From: a bacterium | GTDB lineage: Bacteria > Zhuqueibacterota > Zhuqueibacteria > Thermofontimicrobiales > Thermofontimicrobiaceae | Length of the DNA: 5,284 nt | Direction: 5' to 3' | NCBI GenBank assembly: GCA_025453735.1 | Contig: JALOPY010000231.1 | Location: 1 to 5,284, forward strand | Shown here: positions 1 to 5,284 of the stretch, piece by piece | Layout of the letters: each line of letters begins with the position of its first letter | How positions within the stretch are numbered: position 1 is the stretch's first letter | The notes under the pieces: model-generated | Database searches by the model: none | What the model was told of the DNA's origin: nothing | The model's input: the letters and a program-made list of their open reading frames with translations, nothing else | Made by a program: the position numbers and the translations under genes

Positions 1-52
1 CATTGTATTTTTGATAAAAACTTTGAAATTCCGATGCAATTAATTACATGAC
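1..52. other. Downstream flank without a supported gene
   Basis: This A/T-rich end follows the stop of the phosphopantetheinyl transferase gene. I see no terminator hairpin. A minus-strand ATG sits at the extreme edge (bases 3-1) without a Shine-Dalgarno; a further operon gene could begin there or beyond, but nothing in the window tests it. Confidence 0.4.
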
Positions 53-805
53 TCAAAATTCATTGGAACACTGATATTGAACCTGCACATTTTGACCCGC
101 TACAGCGACAGCGGCTGCATACCCGGAAAATAAATTAATATCAAACAGGGTCCAGCGGTTTGCATCATGACGATCATATTTTGTTCTGAGCAGCTTCGCT
201 GGCTGTTCTGGAGCGAGCGAGACATCAAATTGATCCAGGGGAATCGAAAGCCCGGCTCCTTTTGCTTTGATGAAAGCTTCTTTTCTGGTCCAACATAGAA
301 AAAAGGCTTTGTTCTGGACTATTGCTGGCAGCGACTTTAGCGTTGCTACTTCATCACAAGAAAAAAAACGCTCTGCGATTTCGATATCAGAAAAATTCTC
401 CCGGATGTACTCAATATCGACTCCGACTTCACGTCCGGAGGCGATTGCGTACAAACTCATTCCATAAGAATGGGAGAGGTTAAAGCGCAGCGGGAAGCCA
501 GCAAAATTATCCTCGATCAAAGGCTTGCCATATTTATTGTATTCAAACTTGATTTCGTAAGGCTGCCTGTCAATGTAGTAACTCAAAATTTTCCTCAACA
601 CTCCCCGGGCAACGATGAAGCGGTTCTGATCTTTGATAAAATGAAATCGATACGCGCGCTGAATTTCATCAGGTGAAAGGAAGAGCTGCCATTTCTTGAG
701 CCTGGCTTCAGGGACATCTAACCTGGCGCTCCAGATGTGGAGTTCATTCTCTTTCAATGTTTTTTTTATCGGCGTTTCTTTTATTTTTTCATTCATGTGA
801 ATCAT
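53..805 (-). CDS. Sfp-type 4'-phosphopantetheinyl transferase
   Basis: This 250-residue protein should transfer the phosphopantetheine arm of CoA to the conserved serine of carrier-protein domains, converting apo-ACP/PCP to the holo form in the cytoplasm. The family signatures are present in order: RFIVARGVLR at 62-71; NLSHS at 109-113; GVDIE at 128-132, with D130 and E132 as expected Mg2+ ligands; and WTRKEAFIKAKGAGL at 172-186, with E176 as third ligand and K180 as the usual basic residue. Length fits the Sfp/HetI group, slightly longer because of a lysine-rich N-terminus of about 20 residues. The first ATG lies three bases after the thioesterase TGA; a second ATG at codon 4 (base 796) is possible. 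Neither has a clear Shine-Dalgarno, so translation is probably coupled to the gene before it. As last gene of the set it points to an NRPS/PKS-type pathway. The broad substrate range is inferred from family; the enzyme class is nearly certain. Confidence 0.96.
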   Translation of the reverse strand: MIHMNEKIKETPIKKTLKENELHIWSARLDVPEARLKKWQLFLSPDEIQRAYRFHFIKDQNRFIVARGVLRKILSYYIDRQPYEIKFEYNKYGKPLIEDNFAGFPLRFNLSHSYGMSLYAIASGREVGVDIEYIRENFSDIEIAERFFSCDEVATLKSLPAIVQNKAFFLCWTRKEAFIKAKGAGLSIPLDQFDVSLAPEQPAKLLRTKYDRHDANRWTLFDINLFSGYAAAVAVAGQNVQVQYQCSNEF

Positions 806-808
806 TTT

Positions 809-1582
809 TCAAAACAATATTTTTGCAATATTTTTTTCCAATTCATGCGAAAGCGTTCGCAGCAGAAGCGTTTGAGAATTCTGCAAGAAAAAATGTCCTC
901 CGACAAACATCTGAACACGAAACTGCGATGATGTTTGTTCTCGCCATGCTTCGAGGTGCTCACGACTCACATCAGTATCAGTCAAACCTCCATAAACTGA
1001 AATCGGAAGATCCAGTGGAGGCTCTGGCGCACAAGAATACGTCTCATTCACTTCAAAATCAGCGCGCAACATCGGTATCAAAAGTTGCATAAGTTCGGCA
1101 TTGTTCAGAACCGCCTCGGGCGTGCCTTCCAATTTGCGCAACTCTTCGATAAACTCATGTTCCGGCAAATCATAAATTGGCTGATGCAAATAGCCGACCT
1201 GAGGCGCGACATGACCGGACGCAAATAAATGCAACGGACCAGGAATTCGTTGCCTGCGAAACAGACGCGCGATTTCGAAACCGATCAACGCACCCATGCT
1301 ATGACCAAAAAAAACATACGGTTTTTCCAGACATGACTGAAGCGCCAGACCGAGATCATTCACCAGCGGCGCCATATTCTTGTAGGAGGTTTCTCGCATG
1401 CGACTTCCGCGACCGGGCAATTCGACAGGACAAACCTCGATATTTTTCGGCAGAAAATCTTGCCACGTTCGATACGTCATGGCGCTGCCGCCGGCATAAG
1501 GAAAACAAAATAGACGAAGATCAGCAGCATAATTTGGTTTGACAAATGCGAACCAGGGATTATTAGCGATATGATTTGTCAT
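809..1582 (-). CDS. Type II (external) thioesterase, alpha/beta hydrolase
   Basis: This 257-residue stand-alone thioesterase resembles the GrsT/SrfA-D group, which hydrolyses wrong or stalled acyl groups from carrier-protein phosphopantetheine arms in NRPS/PKS systems. Visible motifs are FCFPYAGGSA at 25-34, VELPGRGSRMRE at 53-64, the nucleophile elbow GHSMG at 93-97 (Ser95), FASGHVAPQ at 120-128, a GLTD segment ending in D202 as likely acid, and GGHFFL at 228-233 with His230 as likely base. The triad therefore looks intact, and length is typical (about 240-260). No carrier or synthetase domain is fused to it. Its ATG follows the stop of the large acyltransferase-like gene by six bases; an AAGGTGAT Shine-Dalgarno-like sequence lies inside the end of that gene, about 10 bases upstream, so co-translation is likely. 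A release role for an acyl intermediate handled by the upstream protein is possible but is inference. Confidence 0.96.
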   Translation of the reverse strand: MTNHIANNPWFAFVKPNYAADLRLFCFPYAGGSAMTYRTWQDFLPKNIEVCPVELPGRGSRMRETSYKNMAPLVNDLGLALQSCLEKPYVFFGHSMGALIGFEIARLFRRQRIPGPLHLFASGHVAPQVGYLHQPIYDLPEHEFIEELRKLEGTPEAVLNNAELMQLLIPMLRADFEVNETYSCAPEPPLDLPISVYGGLTDTDVSREHLEAWREQTSSQFRVQMFVGGHFFLQNSQTLLLRTLSHELEKNIAKILF

Positions 1583-1588
1583 AAGTCG

Positions 1589-4500
1589 TCAATCACCTTG
1601 AATAATTGCTATGATTTTTTTTAGTTCCTGTTCCAAAGCGTTGGTAAATTCCTGATTGGAGATCGTGCACTTCAAAGCTGGCATATATGTAATGACGATT
1701 TTCTCCTCCATGATCTGATAGTGCAGTCCCATATATTTTACGTAAGGCAACCGGATCCCCGGGCGACCGACTACAGGAACTTCCGGATAGATTTCTGGAT
1801 GAGACACCAGGATTTCCCGTCCCAATCGTTTCGATGCACCCATGATATTAAAGAGAATCATTCTTAGTGAAAAAACAATGGCAATAAACGAGCGACGCCA
1901 ACCCTTTGCTGCTAACATTTGCAGATGAAGTGCATCAGGGATCGGAAGCTTCTTCCTGGCTTTTCGCATCTCTTCAAGCTGTGAAACAATAGCTTCCTGA
2001 AGCAATTTCAGCGCCGTTGTTTTTTGCACGTCCGCTCCGGTCAGATATTCAGCAAATCGGATCATTGCTGGCGTGGTAACATTCGGAGTCACCAGGTCCA
2101 TGCAACGAAAACGAGACATGGTCATAAATTGCGTGATTCGAACCATTTTTTCAAATAGCTGCAAGGCTGCCATTTGCAGCGCAACGATAAAAACTGGAAT
2201 AGGCTGAAGATTATGAACGGCTAATTGTTTTTTTCCAACACCCAAAATTTCAAACGTTGCTGGCTGATTATCCTGGATTAGCTTGAAATCTCTTTCTGCA
2301 AGCTGGATAAATCGTTGATCGATATCCCACTGCAATTTATCTGGGGGTGGCAGGCTGGCAAAATTCTTACCAGTTTTTTTGTCAACTGGCCACGCATTTG
2401 CCCGCTTCTGCAATTCCGATGCCGCGCGCATCATTGGATTGCCATCCAGGTACGTGCTAAAATTACAAATTGTACATGCCTTTGAATTGCCAAAAACAAC
2501 GATTTGCAGGCTGGAATGATACCAGCGATTTTCGTTATTCCCAACATGAGAGGCAAGTGCGACCTCTGAATAATTCGCTGGCGCTTGATCAAGATCGAGA
2601 CAGAGCGTGACAAAGCTGTGGCGCAACGCATGAAGCGACTCTTTATTGATCTCACTCTGTTGCATCTTTTGAAAAATCCGGAGCTGGGTTCCGTGGTTGG
2701 CACAGGTCAAAATACCGGGCGAAATGGCATTTGTTTCATGTTTGCTTTGTTGCGCATCCTGAATGATTTGATTCAGCGCCGCTTCAATTTGTTCAAATCC
2801 GAGCTCAACATCAGGATTCCCGATGTGTAAAATATAAAATTTTCCCCGGACAATCACTGTGATGCAGGACGCATTTCGACTCTTAAATATTCGTGCGCGA
2901 TTGCCTTCCACGATCAAGCTGGTGGAAAAAAGATTGGGGTATTGTCCCATCTCCAAAATCTGATCCTTATATCGGTCGGGCGGCAGATTGCCAGACATCA
3001 CATCGAGGTAAAGACTTCGTGCCGCAAACAGCAACGTTGCTGCCCGTTTCACAGGACTTAAATTTCTTGTATCATCGGCAAGAGCCAGGGACGCGGAAAT
3101 GACGTGACTGAACAGCCCGCCCCCACGCAGATCAGAACGACACAGAATATTTTCCAGCGAATCAGGCAGTCGCTTCAGGAAATTTCTGAATCCTGTCACT
3201 GCCATTGAGGTCTGCATCATCCAGCGCAGGAGTTTGCCACTATTCTGTCCCAATTCTTCTATAAAATCTCTGATATCGGCTTCATCCGGAAGCGGAATAA
3301 TCGGCGGCTTGGGATATGCAGCAATATGCTCATAGATATCCCGGGCGCGCTCTGTTGTATCTAAAATTTCCTTCTCATTTAATTTGCCTAACGATCGTTC
3401 CATATTTCCCCCCCAATTGGCGTCGATAATCACTTGTTTGATTCGATCCAAACTTTCAGTCAAAACAGCAATCAACTCAGCATTTGGAATTCTCCAGTTT
3501 ACAGAAGGCATCATCGTGATGACGATCTTCTGCTCATAAATTTGATAGTGAAGTCCAAAATACTTCACGTAAGGCAAGCGAATTCCCGGGCGACCGACCA
3601 CCGGGACTTCACGATAAATTTCAGGATGTGAAACCAAAATCTCACGCTCTTCTGACTTGAGCAAACCGAAAATCTTCAAGACAAAATTGGTCAAGATCGC
3701 GATAAAAATTATATACAATCGCTTCACACCACGATTCAAATGATAAAAGAGCGGCAGGATGTCATCCAGCGAATTGTATCGCCTTGCCATCCGACAGGCC
3801 TGTGCCTGTGAATTTATGGCTTGTTGCATAAACTGCATTGCATGGCAATTGTTCAGTTCGCTGCCATCCATAAGCTCTACAAATTTTATGACTTCCGGTG
3901 TTGTTACCACCGTTGTCACCAGATCCATGCAGCGATATTTCGACATCGATAGAAATTGAGAAATCTTCACGTTTTTTCCAGTAAATCGCTTCGCGGTCAT
4001 TTGCAGAGCCAGAATAAATGCCGGAACGGCAGCAATGTTATGGGTTTTAAAAAAATTTCTACCGATACTTTGAATCTCAAAAGTAGCCTGCTGCGTGTCC
4101 AGTATTCGATTGATGTCTTGCCTCGCCTGAAGAATTGTACCAGGTCGAATCATCCATTTCAGCTCGTCGGCTGTTGGGATGTTAGGTCGAGTACTGTTGG
4201 CATTATTTGTTAAAGGGCAGCGAATACCACGTTTTTGGATTTCCGAAGCCGCACGCATCATCGTGTTGCCATCCAGGTAGGTCGTAAAATTGCATATCAC
4301 GCTTGCCCGGGCATTTCCAAAAACTACCAGTTGCAAGCTCGAATGGAACCAACGATTTTCGCAATTGCTGCTATGCGTAAAATAAGCCGCGTCTGCATAC
4401 GATTCCGGAAAGCTCTCCAGATCGAGACACAACGTGATAAAGCTATGCCGAAGCGCTGCAAGGGAGTCGGCATTCGTTTTGATCTTTTGAAGCTTATAAA

Positions 4501-5179
4501 AAGTTCTGATCTGCCTGGAATTTGACGCACATGTCAACACACCAGGCGATGGCTCATCATTTCGCAACCGGTTCTGTTGAGCTCGCCGTACGATATCGCT
4601 CAGCGCTTCTTTCACCTGGTCGATTGTCGTTTCGATTCCAGGAATTCCAATCTCTAACTTATAAAACCGTCTCGCCACAATAACGATAATGCTGGTCGTG
4701 TTGGTGCTTTTGAAGATTCGCGCTTCTTTGCCATCCACGATCAAGCAGGTAGAAAACAGGTTTGGATATTGACCCATTTCTAAAACCTGGTCTTGATTCA
4801 TATCCTGGGGAAGCTTGCCAGAAACAATATCATTGTAAAGATTGCGAGTTGCGAAAATGAGCGTCGCCGCTCGTTCGATAGGACTCACTTTCCTGGGATC
4901 ATCTGCTAATGTCAAAGTTGCAGAAATCAATGGTGTGTAAAGCCCGGGTAATCGCAAATTAGTCTTGCGATAAATATCTTCAAATCGCTGTGGCAGTTGC
5001 TGGTAAAAGCGTCGAAAACCTGTAGTGACTATTGCGGTTTTCAAAATGATATGCGAAAACCGACAAGATTTTAAACCATGCAATTCCAGGTTTTCTATTC
5101 CTTGAAGGGGAATGATCGGTGGTTTTTGATACCCCCCAACCTCCTCATACACATCCCTCGTACGCTCCTGATGATTCAT
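1589..5179 (-). CDS. Tandem choline/carnitine O-acyltransferase-like protein lacking the catalytic His
   Basis: This 1196-residue protein is two full-length family domains in one chain, about residues 5-585 and 610-1196. Each carries recognisable family landmarks: PPIIPL near the N-terminus (20-25, 625-630), GQYPNLFST (136-144, 746-754), PG[VI]LTCA (212-218, 821-827), LCLDL (250-254, 859-863), ENRW (274-277, 883-886), LDG (302-304, 911-913) and a C-terminal GLHYQI block. Known members move acyl groups between CoA and carnitine or choline using the His of EHSxxDG. Here that triplet is FTT in copy 1 and FST in copy 2, so the His is Thr299 and Ser908. The usual GRTE and SPDA motifs are also absent. 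No signal peptide is seen; each half has a hydrophobic helix before the C-terminal block. The ATG has GGAG seven bases upstream. I infer a non-classical acyltransferase or acyl-binding role in a carrier-protein pathway; the fold is firm, the activity unknown. Confidence 0.88.
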   Translation of the reverse strand: MNHQERTRDVYEEVGGYQKPPIIPLQGIENLELHGLKSCRFSHIILKTAIVTTGFRRFYQQLPQRFEDIYRKTNLRLPGLYTPLISATLTLADDPRKVSPIERAATLIFATRNLYNDIVSGKLPQDMNQDQVLEMGQYPNLFSTCLIVDGKEARIFKSTNTTSIIVIVARRFYKLEIGIPGIETTIDQVKEALSDIVRRAQQNRLRNDEPSPGVLTCASNSRQIRTFYKLQKIKTNADSLAALRHSFITLCLDLESFPESYADAAYFTHSSNCENRWFHSSLQLVVFGNARASVICNFTTYLDGNTMMRAASEIQKRGIRCPLTNNANSTRPNIPTADELKWMIRPGTILQARQDINRILDTQQATFEIQSIGRNFFKTHNIAAVPAFILALQMTAKRFTGKNVKISQFLSMSKYRCMDLVTTVVTTPEVIKFVELMDGSELNNCHAMQFMQQAINSQAQACRMARRYNSLDDILPLFYHLNRGVKRLYIIFIAILTNFVLKIFGLLKSEEREILVSHPEIYREVPVVGRPGIRLPYVKYFGLHYQIYEQKIVITMMPSVNWRIPNAELIAVLTESLDRIKQVIIDANWGGNMERSLGKLNEKEILDTTERARDIYEHIAAYPKPPIIPLPDEADIRDFIEELGQNSGKLLRWMMQTSMAVTGFRNFLKRLPDSLENILCRSDLRGGGLFSHVISASLALADDTRNLSPVKRAATLLFAARSLYLDVMSGNLPPDRYKDQILEMGQYPNLFSTSLIVEGNRARIFKSRNASCITVIVRGKFYILHIGNPDVELGFEQIEAALNQIIQDAQQSKHETNAISPGILTCANHGTQLRIFQKMQQSEINKESLHALRHSFVTLCLDLDQAPANYSEVALASHVGNNENRWYHSSLQIVVFGNSKACTICNFSTYLDGNPMMRAASELQKRANAWPVDKKTGKNFASLPPPDKLQWDIDQRFIQLAERDFKLIQDNQPATFEILGVGKKQLAVHNLQPIPVFIVALQMAALQLFEKMVRITQFMTMSRFRCMDLVTPNVTTPAMIRFAEYLTGADVQKTTALKLLQEAIVSQLEEMRKARKKLPIPDALHLQMLAAKGWRRSFIAIVFSLRMILFNIMGASKRLGREILVSHPEIYPEVPVVGRPGIRLPYVKYMGLHYQIMEEKIVITYMPALKCTISNQEFTNALEQELKKIIAIIQGD
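1592..3367 (-). repeat. Protein-level tandem repeat, copy 2 of the acyltransferase-like domain
   Basis: This covers residues 605-1196, beginning where the ERxRD[VI]YE opening of copy 1 recurs (610-617) and running to the stop. Its N-terminus, KPPIIPLPDE at 624-633, is closer to the family's usual proline-rich start than copy 1. The catalytic-position residue is Ser908 (codon AGC, bases 2456-2458), again followed by TYLDG. The segment equivalent to the family's lysine-rich, SPDA-containing CoA-binding stretch reads GKKQLAVHNLQPIP (982-995), so the SPDA part is lost. A weaker hydrophobic helix, interrupted by Arg1106, lies near 1094-1114. Confidence 0.9.
3425..5179 (-). repeat. Protein-level tandem repeat, copy 1 of the acyltransferase-like domain
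   Basis: This covers residues 1-585 of the 1196-residue protein, about the size of a complete carnitine acyltransferase. It aligns nearly without gaps to the second half at a shift of 605-610 residues; roughly half the residues are identical by eye. Its N-terminal part (26-50) is the least similar to copy 2 and to the family. The catalytic-position residue is Thr299 (codon ACG, bases 4283-4285), followed by TYLDG. A hydrophobic helix spans about 487-507. The DNA copies are diverged, so the duplication is old. Confidence 0.9.
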
Positions 5180-5186
5180 TGTGTAG

Positions 5187-5190
5187 CTCC
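5187..5190 (-). promoter_or_regulatory. Ribosome binding site of the acyltransferase-like gene
   Basis: GGAG on the minus strand lies seven bases upstream of the ATG at 5179. It supports that ATG as start of the 1196-residue protein; no other plausible in-frame start lies upstream before the T-run hairpin. Confidence 0.7.
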
Positions 5191-5203
5191 GCGCTGAACG
5201 TAC

Positions 5204-5230
5204 AAAAAAACCACATAGCCCTTGCTATGT
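5204..5230 (-). terminator. Intrinsic terminator-like hairpin with T7 tail in the leader
   Basis: On the minus strand a perfect 7-bp stem (ACATAGC / GCTATGT, bases 5224-5230 and 5213-5219) with a four-base AAGG loop is followed by GG and seven T (5210-5204). This is the form of a Rho-independent terminator, although the stem is short and has only three G-C pairs. It ends 24 bases before the first ATG of the operon, leaving no room for a separate promoter downstream. It is therefore either the end of an upstream minus-strand gene overlapping this operon's promoter, or a leader attenuator. Confidence 0.6.
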
Positions 5231-5240
5231 CTTGAAAAGT

Positions 5241-5271
5241 ACTGGGCAGTTCATTCAAATAGCTGCCCAGT
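5241..5271. promoter_or_regulatory. Perfect 9-bp GC-rich inverted repeat upstream of the operon
   Basis: ACTGGGCAG (5241-5249) and CTGCCCAGT (5263-5271) are perfect inverted repeats around a 13-base A/T-rich spacer. As plus-strand RNA the stem can extend through G-U pairs to about 15 bp; as minus-strand RNA it is the 9-bp core followed by ACTTTTC. It could be a terminator of a neighbouring gene, a first leader hairpin, or a DNA operator for a dimeric regulator. The sequence alone does not decide. Confidence 0.55.
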
Positions 5272-5284
5272 GTTTGCTTTAACT

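Noticed and set aside
361..368. A8 run (T8 in the PPTase coding strand) as a phase-variation tract
   Set aside because: It encodes Phe-Phe inside an intact gene, and similar runs of eight occur near 760, 1307 and 1614; this looks like base composition, not a switch.
757..1092. Plus-strand open frame of 111 codons opposite the thioesterase and PPTase junction
   Set aside because: It lies antisense to two well-supported genes, begins with a low-complexity FFLSAFLLFF-type translation of their A-rich junction, and has no recognisable motif.
1177..1542. Plus-strand open frame of 121 codons opposite the thioesterase
   Set aside because: It is antisense to the thioesterase's catalytic region, whose motifs are intact; the translation has no domain features and no good ribosome site was seen.
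2431..2703. Minus-strand open frame overlapping the large gene in another frame
   Set aside because: It is a frame shadow: the same DNA encodes the conserved NRW and DG region of copy 2 in the main frame. A similar shadow at 4324-4530 in copy 1 reflects the same protein repeat.
1589..5179. NRPS condensation domains as identity of the large protein
   Set aside because: The DG motif is shared across the superfamily, but no HHxxxDG is present and GQYPNLFST, LCLDL, ENRW and the GLHYQI block match carnitine acyltransferase landmarks instead.
1589..5179. Recent tandem duplication or assembly artefact producing the two halves
   Set aside because: The two copies differ at about half of their residues and at many silent sites even in the best conserved block, so the duplication is old and real at domain level.

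Overview
The window is bacterial DNA of moderate G+C (mid-40s percent by eye), with short A/T homopolymers and tightly packed genes. I cannot name the organism. The three genes look like an accessory (secondary-metabolite) region, not housekeeping DNA. There is no rRNA, tRNA, CRISPR array or recognisable mobile element.

Layout: all three genes lie on the minus strand and read right to left as one apparent operon. First comes a 105-base leader (5180-5284) with two hairpins, one followed by a run of seven T. Next is a 1196-residue protein (1589-5179) made of two tandem copies of a choline/carnitine O-acyltransferase-like domain. Six bases later is a type II (external) thioesterase (809-1582). 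Three bases after that is an Sfp-type 4'-phosphopantetheinyl transferase (53-805). The last 52 bases hold no supported gene.

Function: the phosphopantetheinyl transferase would activate carrier proteins and the thioesterase would clear mis-loaded or stalled carrier proteins. Together they indicate a thiotemplate (NRPS and/or PKS) pathway whose megasynthases lie outside the window. The large protein is the unusual part. It keeps the family scaffold in both halves, but both lack the catalytic His of the x-H-x-x-x-D-G motif (Thr in one, Ser in the other). Both also lack the usual carnitine- and CoA-contacting motifs. It is best read as an ancient, selected tandem pseudo-acyltransferase or a repurposed acyl-binding/transfer protein of a carrier-protein pathway. 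Other points are a G7 tract with a following ATG exactly between the two halves, and a leader that could act as an attenuator.
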